DNA of 19,811 nt from DASQFI01 sp050264575 (GCA_050264575.1 JBLNGH010000510.1:1-19811); one strand, 5' to 3'; shown: positions 1 to 7,914, numbered from the stretch's first letter. Numbers and translations are program-made. The notes: generated from the sequence alone by a model not told the origin.

Positions 1-1
1 G

Positions 2-2428
2 CTCGGTTTCTGGGGCGACATCAAGTCAGCGGTTCGACTCTGGTCGTACTCGCCGATGTTCGTCGTGGCGGCGGTGCTCACTCTCTCGCTCGGGATCGGA
101 ACCGCGACCGCGATTTTCAGCCTCGCGGACGCCGCGCTGCTTCATCCGCTGCCGATTCCGGACGTCGATCGGATCGTGCAATCGCGCTGGTCGTGGTCTC
201 ACGCCGACTTCCGCGATCTCGAGTCACGCCAGCAGGTCTTCTCCGATCTCGGGGCCTGGACCGGTCTCGATCTCGGCCTCGAGCACGACGGCCAGGCGCT
301 GGCGCTGAAGGCTGCGGGCGTCAGCGGCGCGTTTTTCAGGCTGACCGGCCAGCGCGCGGTCGCCGGGCGGCTGCTCGGCGACGCCGACGATCGGCGCGCC
401 GGCCCGGTCGTGGCCGTGCTGAGCGAACGTGCCTGGGATCGTGTCTTCCAGCGCAACGGATCGGTTGTCGGATCAACGCTGCACATCAACCGCAAGCCGG
501 TGCTCATCGTCGGCATCGTCCCACGCGCGTTCCGTGGGCTGTCATTGCGTGAAGCGCCCGAGGTCTTCGTGCCGATCTCGGTCCTGCCGGAACTGGCGAC
601 GGGCTTTCTCTCGCGGCCGAACCTCCTCGATGCGCGGAACGTCGTCTGGCTTCAGGTCGCCGGCCGGCTTCGAGATGGCATCACGCCCGCGCAAGCGGAG
701 GATCAAGTCGATGGCCTCTACCGTCAGGTGCACCCGCCCGGGAAGACGTCGAAACCCGCGCCGCGCATCGTCCTGATTTCCGCGGTCGCGCGCGCGATTG
801 GTCTCGACTCGTCGGAAGAACTTCGGCGTTTCGTCGCGGTGCTCACGGGCGCCACCATCGTGGCCCTCCTGCTCTCCTGCGCCACCGTCGCCAACCTGCT
901 GCTGGTCAGGGCGGAACGCCGCCGGCGTGAATTCGCCGTACGCACCGCGCTCGGCGCGAGCCGCTTCCGGACGCTGCGGTTGCTGCTCACGGAGAGCCTG
1001 CTGATCGGAGCTGCCGCCGGCGTCGCCGGCCTCGTCGTCGCCCGCGTGACGGCGTCCTTGCTGGGAACGTTCAGCCTGCCTGGCCGCATCGCGATTGCCG
1101 ATCTCGATCTCACGCTGAACCCGGCCGTGCTCGCGATCGCGATTGGACTGGGACTCCTCACCAGCATCGTGTGCGGCTGCGCGCCATTGTGGCATGCGTC
1201 GCACGCGACACTCACGACGGCGCTGCGCGCCGGCGATCGGGGATCAGCGCGTCAGCCGCTGCGATCGGTACTCGTTGCCGTCCAGCTCGGCTTGTGCGTG
1301 GTACTGGCCGGCGGCAGCCTTACCTTCGCACGCGCCGTCCGGCAGGCGCTGACCGTGGACCTGGGCTTCGATACCCGACATACGGCGCGCGTGACCATCG
1401 ATCCGGCGCTGGTGAGATACAGCCGCGGTCAGCGGATCGATCTGCAGTCGAGGCTGCTCGAGACGTTCCGGAGCGCGCCGTGGGTTCAGGCCGCGGGTTG
1501 GTCTGTCGCGCTGCCTTTGCAAGGCCGGATGCAGTGGCTGGTCGAAGTCGACGGCTATGCAGGATCTGACGTGCTCAATCCGGACGCCAACGTCGTTTCC
1601 GACGGTTACTTCGAAGTCCTGGGGATTCCACTCGTCGCGGGCCGCACGTTCGCCGCGTCAGATTCGGAGCCGTCGGAACGTGTCGCCATCGTCAGCCAGG
1701 CCTTCGCCCGGAAAGGCTGGCCGGATGGACGGGCCGTCGGCGGACGCGTCGCACTCGATCCGACTCTCGGCACCAAGCAATGGGCCACGGTCGTCGGCAT
1801 CGTCGGGGACGTTCGTCGCGGCCTCGAGCGTCAGGCCGAACCGATGATCTACGTGCCGCTCTCACAACACGGGAACATGGCGGAGTTCGACGGACAGCAC
1901 CTGTTCGTCCGCTCCGCCCAGCCACCGGAGACCGCGGCGCGTGAGAGCGCCGCTCTGGTCCGGCGGGTCGATCCAATCGTCCCAATCACGCGAGTCGACA
2001 CGATGCTCGACCAGGTCAAAACCGCCGCCACATCCCATCGTCTCGGATTGACGTTGTTCGGATCGTTCACATCACTTGCGGTCGTCCTCAGCGCGCTCGG
2101 CGTGTATACCGTCGTGACGTTCGCCGTCGCACGGCGCACGAAGGAGATCGGCATCCGGCTGGCGCTCGGCGCCGACAGCGGCGGCGTGCTGCGGCTCGTC
2201 GTCCGGCAGGGCGCGTGGCCGGTCGGCGTGGGGCTCGGGGCAGGCGTGGCCGTTTTCTGGCTGCTCTCCGGCGCGCTCCGGCAGTTCGCGCTGTCGCAAC
2301 CCGTCTTCGATGGCCTCACGGTCGCCGCCCTGGTGGCCGGCGCCGGACTGCTCGCACTATTCGCGATGATCGTTCCGGCCCGTCGCGCGCTCCGCGTGGA
2401 CCCCGCGACGACGCTGCGGCAGGAGTAG
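2..2428 (+). CDS. ADOP-type duplicated FtsX/MacB-like ABC permease (5' partial)
   Basis: Membrane permease of the acidobacterial duplicated orphan permease family (TIGR03434 type), related to the MacB/FtsX efflux permeases. It is open to the left edge. The reading frame continues upstream of the ATG at 56 with residues LGFWGDIKSAVRLWSYSP, the usual ADOP lead-in to the first membrane helix, so that ATG is internal and the true start lies outside the window. Counting from the ATG at 56, there is a membrane helix at about 1-25, then a periplasmic MacB-like domain. A first FtsX core follows at about 260-400 with the hallmark RRREFAVRTALGASRFR. A second periplasmic domain leads to a second FtsX core at about 675-790 with RRTKEIGIRLALGA, ending RRALRVDPATTLRQE. 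No ATPase partner is visible, which is normal for these orphan permeases. The substrate is unknown. Family call is confident. Confidence 0.93.
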   Translation, partial: LGFWGDIKSAVRLWSYSPMFVVAAVLTLSLGIGTATAIFSLADAALLHPLPIPDVDRIVQSRWSWSHADFRDLESRQQVFSDLGAWTGLDLGLEHDGQALALKAAGVSGAFFRLTGQRAVAGRLLGDADDRRAGPVVAVLSERAWDRVFQRNGSVVGSTLHINRKPVLIVGIVPRAFRGLSLREAPEVFVPISVLPELATGFLSRPNLLDARNVVWLQVAGRLRDGITPAQAEDQVDGLYRQVHPPGKTSKPAPRIVLISAVARAIGLDSSEELRRFVAVLTGATIVALLLSCATVANLLLVRAERRRREFAVRTALGASRFRTLRLLLTESLLIGAAAGVAGLVVARVTASLLGTFSLPGRIAIADLDLTLNPAVLAIAIGLGLLTSIVCGCAPLWHASHATLTTALRAGDRGSARQPLRSVLVAVQLGLCVVLAGGSLTFARAVRQALTVDLGFDTRHTARVTIDPALVRYSRGQRIDLQSRLLETFRSAPWVQAAGWSVALPLQGRMQWLVEVDGYAGSDVLNPDANVVSDGYFEVLGIPLVAGRTFAASDSEPSERVAIVSQAFARKGWPDGRAVGGRVALDPTLGTKQWATVVGIVGDVRRGLERQAEPMIYVPLSQHGNMAEFDGQHLFVRSAQPPETAARESAALVRRVDPIVPITRVDTMLDQVKTAATSHRLGLTLFGSFTSLAVVLSALGVYTVVTFAVARRTKEIGIRLALGADSGGVLRLVVRQGAWPVGVGLGAGVAVFWLLSGALRQFALSQPVFDGLTVAALVAGAGLLALFAMIVPARRALRVDPATTLRQE

Positions 2429-2431
2429 GTA

Positions 2432-2497
2432 GGGGTCAGACCGGGGTCAGACCGGGGTCAAACCGGGGTCAGACCAGGGTCAAACCGGGGTCAGACC
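2432..2497. repeat. 11-bp tandem repeat array, six copies
   Basis: Six head-to-tail 11-bp units with consensus GGGGTCAGACC start at 2432, 2443, 2454, 2465, 2476 and 2487. Units 3 and 5 carry GGTCAAACC instead of GGTCAGACC, and unit 5 begins with A. The standard unit contains the odd palindrome GGTC-A-GACC. The array fills most of the 99-bp gap between the convergent permease and beta-barrel genes and starts 3 bp after the permease stop. Function unknown. Confidence 0.9.
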
Positions 2498-2527
2498 CAG
2501 CGGGGCGAGTTGTCCAGCGTCTACTGG

Positions 2528-3127
2528 TTACCAGCCGTACCCGACCGTGAGCTGGAACGTCCGGAATTTGCCGTTGCGGTCGGGATTGTCGTAGGCGTCC
2601 ATGAGTCCAAACACGTAGCGGGCGTCGGCGAGCCAGTGGCGCGTCAGCGTGACCTCGCCGCCAATCGAAAGACCGAAATCAAGCGGCTTGTACAAGTCCT
2701 TGATGTCCTCCGACTCGTCGTTGATCACTTCGTGCGCGCTCAATCTCGCGCCGAGGACGCCGCCGCCGAGGACGTGCACCGCCTGACCGCCGCGGCCCGT
2801 CGCGATGCGATATCGCACGAGCACGGGCAGTTCGAAGAAGTTCAAGTCGTCGCGAATGTTGTCTTCGAACGAGATGCGCCGCTGCGCAAAGAGACCTTCA
2901 ATCTGCAGCGGGATTCCCAGCAGCCGCAGCCTGAAAAACGCGCCCGCGACGGCGCTCGACTTGGCCGACGTCTTGAGATCCTCGAAGTCGATGTTGGCCA
3001 GATTCAGGCCGCCCTTGACGCCCCAGGTCTGCGCATGGGCACGGCCGGCGACGGCAAGGCTCGCCGCGAGGCAGGTCGCCACCACCAGCCGGCGGCCAAC
3101 TTGGCGTGCGCGATCATCACTGCGCAC
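2528..3127 (-). CDS. Outer-membrane beta-barrel family protein with signal peptide
   Basis: Small secreted protein of about 199 residues that looks like a PorT/OmpA-like outer-membrane beta-barrel. An arginine-rich start and a hydrophobic stretch (LVVATCLAASLAVAGRAHA) form a signal peptide, cleaved around AHA-Q. The mature part opens with TWGVKGGLNLANIDF and alternates amphipathic strands (FELPVLVRYRI, HVLGGGVLGARL, FGLSIGGEVTL, WLADARYVFGL), ending in FQLTVGYGW, an aromatic terminal strand. The GTG start at 3127 is chosen because AAAGGA lies 6 nt upstream. The in-frame ATG at 3157 has no Shine-Dalgarno and would lengthen the signal region to over 40 residues. The GTG overlaps the end of the M28 gene by 11 bp, so the two are probably co-translated. 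Role not known: structural barrel, sensor or small porin are all possible. Confidence 0.8.
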   Translation of the reverse strand: MRSDDRARQVGRRLVVATCLAASLAVAGRAHAQTWGVKGGLNLANIDFEDLKTSAKSSAVAGAFFRLRLLGIPLQIEGLFAQRRISFEDNIRDDLNFFELPVLVRYRIATGRGGQAVHVLGGGVLGARLSAHEVINDESEDIKDLYKPLDFGLSIGGEVTLTRHWLADARYVFGLMDAYDNPDRNGKFRTFQLTVGYGW

Positions 3128-4634
3128 GCGGAATCCTTTCGGGGCGCATCGCCGCATGGTAGACGAACGACGCGAGGATGATCGCGGTCTGCTTGAGATC
3201 CTGCTCCTTCACGCGATCGGCGGTATCGACGTTCGTGTGATGCTCGCGTACGTCATATCCGACGTAGTCCTGAATCGGATTGAATCCCGGCATCCCTTCG
3301 CGGGTGAAGCTGAGATGATCGGTGTTCCCGATGCCCTGCATCACGTTCCGGCGCGCGTCAAGTTCCTTGTCGACGAACGGCGCGAGCCAGGCGTCGAAGA
3401 TGGGCCGCACCGCCGCGTTGCCCTCGAGATACCAGCCGTAGATCGGACCCTTGCCGGGATCGATGTTGAAATACACGTCGAGCTTGTCACGCGCGGCCGC
3501 GTTGGCGTCCCCGGAGAGGTACCGCTGGACGTACGCCCGCGATCCGAGCAGCCCCTGCTCTTCCCCGCTCCACAACGCGAGACGCAGCGTCCTGCGGGGC
3601 TGGATGCCGATGGCCTTGAGAATCCGGAACGCTTCCATCGACGCCGCCGCGCCGTCCGCGTTGTCGGTGGCGCCCGTGGCCGTGTGCCAGGAGTCCAGAT
3701 GCGCGCCAAGCATCACGACTTCGTCCTTGAGCCTGGCGTCGGTGCCGGGCATCTCGGTGAGGACGTTGTAGGTGTTGCGATCGGCGTCGAGGAAGCGCGC
3801 CTGCACGTTCACGCGCAGCTTGACCGGCACGCCGCGCTCGAGCAGCCGCGCGATCATGTTGTAGTGCTCGCCGATGAGCACGACCTTCGGCAGCAGGTCG
3901 TTGGGCGCATCGCGGCCGGCTTGCACGAACAGCGTGCCGTGCTCGCCGCGGCTCGGACGAAGCAGAACGCCCGCTCCGCCGGCGCGAATGGCGGCGTCGA
4001 TGCGCTGCTGAGGTGTCGGCGTCCCGCCCGGCGCGCCGCCCTGCCGGCCGCCGCGGCCCTCCCCTCGCCCGCCTGCCGCCGCGGGCGCGGGCGGCTGGTC
4101 GGGCTGCTCCGTCGGCTGCACGCGATCCGCGCGAATGAAATTCGTCACGAGCGGCTGCGTCATGATTGCCGTGCCCTGGAGCTTCGCCTGCATGCTCTCG
4201 ACGTCTTCGGGGGTCTTGCCGGCGAGCGACACCACCGACGCGACGATTTCCCCCTTCGTCGACGGGCTCCACGCCTCCGGATACCCGACGAGCGGCATGT
4301 ACCGCGGTTCGACCATTTCGAGCACGAACTTGTCGAGCGTCCAGCCACGGCCGAACTCGAACGGCTCGAGCCGCGCATTCGCCAGACCCCAGCGAGCCAG
4401 CTCGTCGCGCGCCCACTCGGCCGCGCGCTTGTGCTCCGGCGATCCGGTGAGCCGCGGTCCGATCACGTCGACGAACTGATTGAACGTCGCCTGCACGCGC
4501 GATCGGTTCAGCCCCTCGTCGCGAATCTTCGCGACGACGGCGAGGTCGACGGGCTCGGCCGTCTGCGCGGTGACGGCGGCGGCGGCGCCGGCCCCGGCGA
4601 GGGCGGCGCAAAGGGCGACAGCGAGCGTCTTCAT
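3117..4634 (-). CDS. Secreted M28 family metallopeptidase with PA-domain insert
   Basis: Exported zinc aminopeptidase/carboxypeptidase-Q-like enzyme of 505 residues. A signal peptide covers residues 1-23 (MKTLAVALCAALAGAGAAAAVTA-Q). A PA-like domain at about 120-290 is interrupted by a Gly/Pro/Arg-rich stretch (about 180-208). The M28 catalytic core follows: H312 in AHLDSW, bridging D324 in ATDNADG, E358-E359 in WSGEEQG, D392 in NIDPG. The last histidine ligand is most likely in HHTNVDT (465-466), as in carboxypeptidase Q. TDHLSF at 438-443 is also conserved. All metal-site residues appear intact. The start at 4634 has a strong GGAGG 5 nt upstream. An ATG at 4649 that overlaps the M14 stop is possible but is poorly placed. 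It lies 11 bp after the M14 gene and is probably in one operon with it. Likely role: periplasmic or extracellular peptide degradation. Confidence 0.93.
   Translation of the reverse strand: MKTLAVALCAALAGAGAAAAVTAQTAEPVDLAVVAKIRDEGLNRSRVQATFNQFVDVIGPRLTGSPEHKRAAEWARDELARWGLANARLEPFEFGRGWTLDKFVLEMVEPRYMPLVGYPEAWSPSTKGEIVASVVSLAGKTPEDVESMQAKLQGTAIMTQPLVTNFIRADRVQPTEQPDQPPAPAAAGGRGEGRGGRQGGAPGGTPTPQQRIDAAIRAGGAGVLLRPSRGEHGTLFVQAGRDAPNDLLPKVVLIGEHYNMIARLLERGVPVKLRVNVQARFLDADRNTYNVLTEMPGTDARLKDEVVMLGAHLDSWHTATGATDNADGAAASMEAFRILKAIGIQPRRTLRLALWSGEEQGLLGSRAYVQRYLSGDANAAARDKLDVYFNIDPGKGPIYGWYLEGNAAVRPIFDAWLAPFVDKELDARRNVMQGIGNTDHLSFTREGMPGFNPIQDYVGYDVREHHTNVDTADRVKEQDLKQTAIILASFVYHAAMRPERIPRAQ
3134..3139 (-). 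promoter_or_regulatory. Ribosome binding site deciding the beta-barrel start
   Basis: Reverse-strand AAAGGA with a 6-nt spacer to GTG at 3127, located inside the 3' end of the M28 gene. It favours the GTG over the upstream in-frame ATG at 3157. Confidence 0.6.
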
Positions 4635-4639
4635 GCGAG

Positions 4640-4644
4640 CCTCC
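4640..4644 (-). promoter_or_regulatory. Ribosome binding site of the M28 peptidase
   Basis: GGAGG on the reverse strand with a 5-nt spacer to ATG at 4634. It lies in the 11-bp gap after the M14 stop codon and selects this start over the ATG at 4649. Confidence 0.7.
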
Positions 4645-4645
4645 G

Positions 4646-7390
4646 TCATCGTGTGTAGATGCTGTTGAAGAGAAGCTTGAACGTGCCGTGCGGCTGCGCC
4701 CGCTGGAGGATGTCCGCGCCGAACAGCAGCACTCGGCCTTTGCCGACGACAGCTTCCGCCGCAATCACGCCGTTCTCGAGATACTGCTGGCCCCAGGCCC
4801 AACCGCTGCGCAGCGGCGTCGTCGAGTCGAACCACGCGATCGGCTTGACGCCTTTGGCTGCCGCCTCGCTGCCGAGCGTCCAGACCGGACTGTTGTCGAA
4901 GAAAAAGTCCGTGTAGGTCTTCATGCCGGCCGCCACCGGGCGTTCCGTATCGACGCGCGCGCGCAGGACCGATCCCGGGGCGTAGAACTTCGTCGACGGC
5001 AGCCTCGCGCCGTTCTCGACGAGATGATTGTCGAACGGCAGATTCAGGTACGCGGCGAGATTGCTGGCGGATGTGCCGAGCGCGACGACCGTCCCGCCGT
5101 TCTCGATGAACTGCTTGATGCTCGGCATGGTGCGCTCGGCTGTGACCGCGCCGATCTGATCCTTGTACTCATCGGGGAGATTCGCGGGCGTGTTGCCGCC
5201 TCGTCCGCCGGCACCTCCGCCCCCTCGGCCCGCCGCGCCGGCGCCACCGCCGCGTCCGGCGCCGGCGGCCGGAATGCCGCCTTCGACGAAAATCAGCGTG
5301 TCGTACTTCGCGTTGAGATTGCCGGCGTCCAGTTGCGGCGCGAAGACGCGATCGAATGGGAATTCGAACTGCTCCAGGATCCACCGAGTCCATCCGGCGT
5401 CGATCGATCCCCCGTACTGATCCCACAGTCCGATTCGCGGCCGCACAAGCTTCGTGTCCGGTACACGGATCGTTCCGGCCGGTACGGAGAAGTTGACGCC
5501 GCGATCCGCGGCAATCTTCTGCAGCGACGCGCGTGTGGAGGGCTTGACGGCGACCAGGAACCGGCCATCGGGCAGCCGATACACGTCTTCGTTCGCGGCG
5601 AGCAGCCGGTTGGCGGCGGCAAAGGCGTCGAGTTGCACCGGACTCATCGTCACGAGCGACGCCGTGCTGGACGGCAGCGTGCCGGCCGGCGCCTTCAGGT
5701 TCCAATCCGGAACCGGATCGAACGGTCCAGTGAATCCGTCGAGGATCCGATCGAATTCGATCCCCATCTGGAACGCCAGCGTCCAGCCGGCGTTGTCGTA
5801 CGGCTGGATGGGCGGCGCGCCTTGGTATGGGAAGTTGTCGGGATGATCCTGCGGCTCGAACATGTCGATGACGTGCGGGCGGAATGCCTGCGACGTGAAG
5901 ATCACATACGAGCCGGCTGGATACGTCTTGCCCGCGGCGGTAAAGTCCGCTTTCGCGCGGTTGACCACGATGCCCGTTTCGAGCAGCGCGTTGACGAACC
6001 GCGTCGCCGTCGGGAAATCCGGCTGCGACGACGGAATGACGTAGGCCCGGGGATCGCGATCTTCCGGTTTGTGCAGTGCCGTCCAGATCGCGTCGTCGGC
6101 TGCCTGCGTCGCGGCGCCGCCTCCGCGTCCGCCACCGCCGCCTCCGATTTGCTCCTGAACGGCAGCGAACCGGTGCGGGCGGACCGTCCACGTGTCGCGG
6201 CTGCCACGCTCAATCGAGTTTTTTCCCATCACATAGCGGTTGTAGAGAAAGTTCTCCTTCATCTTCGACGCGATGTCGAGGACGCCGCGATTGCACGCGA
6301 CCGAGTACTCGATCGATTGCCGGAAATGCCATTCCTGCGGCGGGACGGGATACGTGAGATCGCTCGTCGGAATCTGGCGGTTCATGACGAACGGCACGCG
6401 CATCGGCGTCGGATTGCCGATCATCTCCGTGAGGATCGCGATCGTGTTGTGAAAGGCCGCGGTGTTGCGCAATCCGCCGTTCCACCAGCCGTCATAGGGG
6501 CCGCCGGAACGCATCGTCGCGCCGGGTTTTCCTTCGGCCGCGAGCCGCGTGTGCAGCGCGATGCCGATCGTCTGGATGCCGAGCACGAGCAGCGGATCCT
6601 GGTTGTAGTTGAACGGATCGCGGAGCGGCGGCGACCACAACACGGTGCCGGACGGTCCGCTCTGATGATGGTTGTAGAGAATCTGCGGAAACCACTCGCG
6701 GTACAGCACGCGATTCATGTTTTCCGACTCAGCCTGTGTCGACGCGAAGAAGTCGCGATTGTTGTCGTGGCCGATGTACTTCTGGTACAGCCGCGGCAGG
6801 CCGGCGAGCGAACGTTCTTTCGGATCGGCGGCGCGCATGTACCAGTCGGCGACGAGGTCGTTGCCGTCGGGGTTCGCGTGGATGAAGAGCATGATCACGT
6901 CGTCCAGCAGCCGCATCGTCTCGTCGTCGGTGCGGCTGACCATCTGGTAGACCATCTCGCCGAGCTGCTGGGCGCCGAGCGATTCACTGGCGTGGAGCCC
7001 GCCGTCGATCCACACGACGGCTTTCCCCTCTGTGGCGAGCGCGCGCGCCTGCTCGTCGGTCAGCCCGTCGGCGAGCGCCAGCCGTCGTGAGATCTCCTTG
7101 TAGCGCGCCAGATTCCGGTGGTTCTGCGGCGACGTCACGATCGCCATCAGTTGATCGCGGCCTTCGGCGGTCTTGCCGATCGACTCGACGGTCATCCGAT
7201 CCGATTCGCGATCGAGCTTCTGCCAGTACGCCGCGATCTGCTTGTAATTGGCGAGAAAGTAGTCGTCGCCGAAGTTGTGCCCGAATTCCTGCTGCGGCGT
7301 CGTGATCCGGCCGGCGGCGGTCTGGGCGCGCGGTCCCGGGACCAGCGGCACCGACACGAGCAACACGACCAGAAGGGCATACCTGCGCAT
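4646..7390 (-). CDS. Secreted M14 family zinc carboxypeptidase with GATase-like C-terminal region
   Basis: Large exported metallocarboxypeptidase of 914 residues. The signal peptide is MRRYALLVVLLVSVPLVPGPRAQ. The M14 catalytic domain covers about 40-330: zinc ligands H133 and E136 in GGLHASESLG, NPDG at 173-176, third zinc histidine in NHHQSG (241-242), and catalytic E322 in ILTEMIGNP. A Gly/Arg-rich linker at 416-426 and a longer one at about 709-732 separate further regions. The C-terminal part from about 650 (RPRIGLWDQYGG..., YDTLIFVEGG, FIENGGTVVALG) resembles a class I glutamine-amidotransferase-like fold without an obvious catalytic triad. The start is the ATG at 7390. The frame stays open upstream to 7723, but that stretch runs antisense through the inverted repeat and the S4 gene and lacks a signal peptide, so it is not coding. 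First gene of the probable M14-M28-barrel operon. No good Shine-Dalgarno is visible. Confidence 0.92.
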   Translation of the reverse strand: MRRYALLVVLLVSVPLVPGPRAQTAAGRITTPQQEFGHNFGDDYFLANYKQIAAYWQKLDRESDRMTVESIGKTAEGRDQLMAIVTSPQNHRNLARYKEISRRLALADGLTDEQARALATEGKAVVWIDGGLHASESLGAQQLGEMVYQMVSRTDDETMRLLDDVIMLFIHANPDGNDLVADWYMRAADPKERSLAGLPRLYQKYIGHDNNRDFFASTQAESENMNRVLYREWFPQILYNHHQSGPSGTVLWSPPLRDPFNYNQDPLLVLGIQTIGIALHTRLAAEGKPGATMRSGGPYDGWWNGGLRNTAAFHNTIAILTEMIGNPTPMRVPFVMNRQIPTSDLTYPVPPQEWHFRQSIEYSVACNRGVLDIASKMKENFLYNRYVMGKNSIERGSRDTWTVRPHRFAAVQEQIGGGGGGRGGGAATQAADDAIWTALHKPEDRDPRAYVIPSSQPDFPTATRFVNALLETGIVVNRAKADFTAAGKTYPAGSYVIFTSQAFRPHVIDMFEPQDHPDNFPYQGAPPIQPYDNAGWTLAFQMGIEFDRILDGFTGPFDPVPDWNLKAPAGTLPSSTASLVTMSPVQLDAFAAANRLLAANEDVYRLPDGRFLVAVKPSTRASLQKIAADRGVNFSVPAGTIRVPDTKLVRPRIGLWDQYGGSIDAGWTRWILEQFEFPFDRVFAPQLDAGNLNAKYDTLIFVEGGIPAAGAGRGGGAGAAGRGGGGAGGRGGNTPANLPDEYKDQIGAVTAERTMPSIKQFIENGGTVVALGTSASNLAAYLNLPFDNHLVENGARLPSTKFYAPGSVLRARVDTERPVAAGMKTYTDFFFDNSPVWTLGSEAAAKGVKPIAWFDSTTPLRSGWAWGQQYLENGVIAAEAVVGKGRVLLFGADILQRAQPHGTFKLLFNSIYTR

Positions 7391-7406
7391 GACCCGGTAG
7401 TGTAGC

Positions 7407-7516
7407 GGGACGGGGCTTTTTTCCACAGGATCAACGACAATGGGGACGGAGGTCACCGGAGTTTCCAGGGATCTCCGTCCCCAATTGTTAATTCCTGTGG
7501 AAAAAAGCCCCGTCCC
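7407..7516. repeat. 110-bp inverted-repeat element in the M14/S4 divergent gap
   Basis: Two perfect 24-bp outer arms (7407-7430 and 7493-7516), each containing CGGGGC followed by six T then CCACAGGA. Inside them are two perfect 11-bp inner arms (7441-7451 and 7473-7483, TGGGGACGGAG type). The arm pairs are separated by non-matching stretches of 10 and 9 bp, with a central loop of 21 bp. The whole could fold into a long hairpin. It fills the interval between the M14 start (7390) and the conserved part of the S4 protein, leaving only 16 bp next to M14. It resembles a MITE or REP/BIME-type mobile palindrome, with no transposase in the window. Confidence 0.9.
7427..7430 (+). promoter_or_regulatory. 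Ribosome binding site for the S4 protein, inside the inverted repeat
   Basis: AGGA, 9 nt before the ATG at 7440, lies in the left outer arm of the 7407-7516 element. It supports ATG 7440 over TTG 7485 and GTG 7497, which have no such motif in place. Confidence 0.4.
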
Positions 7517-7904
7517 CCTCCGCCTGGACGTCTGGCTGGATGTGGCGTGCCTGTTCAAGACGAGGTCGGAGGCGCAGCGGGCATGCAAGGGCGGCAAGGT
7601 CGACGTGAACGGGCAGTCGGCCAAGCCGCACCGCGAGATCAGGCCGGGAGATGTAATTGAGATTACGCGTCCGCTCGGCCGGCGCCAGCGCGTCGTCGTC
7701 CGTGGGACAACCGAGAGACACATCCCGAAAGCCGAGGCCCGAGCGCTCTATGAAGACACCACCCCGCCGCCTTCGGCCGAAGAGCAGGCCATGCTGGACC
7801 TGCTGAAGCTGGCAGGACCACGGCGGCGGTACGCCGCCGAGGGCACGCCCGATCGGCGGGAGCGCCGCCGGCTGCGCCGCGCCAAGGAAGGCGATCCGGA
7901 GTGA
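7440..7904 (+). CDS. S4-domain RNA-binding protein (Hsp15/RqcP-like)
   Basis: RNA-binding protein of 154 residues as annotated. An S4 domain runs from about residue 27: RLDVWLDVACLFKTRSEAQ, then CKGGKVDVNGQ and HREIRPGDVIEI. Proteins of this group bind rRNA or 50S-peptidyl-tRNA complexes (Hsp15, RqcP). The C-terminal tail (HIPKAEARALYEDTTPPPSAEEQ, ending in a basic stretch) is typical of a bacterial S4/Hsp15-like subgroup. Homologues normally begin as M-R-L-D-x-W. Here the matching first codon is CTC at 7518 and the upstream 26 codons (MGTEVTGVSRD...) are encoded by the inverted-repeat element. ATG 7440 is chosen because AGGA lies 9 nt upstream. TTG 7485 and GTG 7497 are alternatives, all within the element. 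It precedes rpsT by 43 bp on the same strand. Whether it is expressed is uncertain. Confidence 0.85.
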   Translation: MGTEVTGVSRDLRPQLLIPVEKSPVPLRLDVWLDVACLFKTRSEAQRACKGGKVDVNGQSAKPHREIRPGDVIEITRPLGRRQRVVVRGTTERHIPKAEARALYEDTTPPPSAEEQAMLDLLKLAGPRRRYAAEGTPDRRERRRLRRAKEGDPE

Positions 7905-7905
7905 A

Positions 7906-7914
7906 TGGTATACT
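7906..7914 (+). promoter_or_regulatory. Candidate extended -10 promoter for rpsT
   Basis: TGG-TATACT, a TGn extended -10 with five of six consensus bases, starts 2 bp after the S4 stop codon. No recognisable -35 is present at 17 bp. Transcription would begin near 7921, leaving a leader of about 27 nt before the GTG of rpsT. Confidence 0.5.

Noticed and set aside
56..58. ATG at 56 as the permease start
   Set aside because: The frame continues to the window edge with family-typical residues, and this ATG sits at the start of the first membrane helix without the usual lead-in.
2432..2497. CRISPR array
   Set aside because: Units are 11 bp and contiguous with no spacers, and no cas gene is nearby.
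2805..4658. Plus-strand open frame of 617 codons antisense to the M28 and barrel genes
   Set aside because: No recognisable motif, and the opposite strand encodes a complete M28 active site.
4688..7090. Plus-strand open frame of 800 codons antisense to the M14 gene
   Set aside because: Composition is Arg/Glu/Asp-rich with no domain, signal or ribosome site. It is the mirror frame of a well-supported peptidase in GC-rich DNA.
7407..7516. Simple bidirectional transcription terminator
   Set aside because: It lies between two divergent gene starts, not ends, and the T-run is inside the stem rather than after it.
7391..7723. Upstream extension of the M14 reading frame
   Set aside because: It crosses the inverted repeat and lies antisense to the S4 domain. 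The ATG at 7390 opens directly into a signal peptide.
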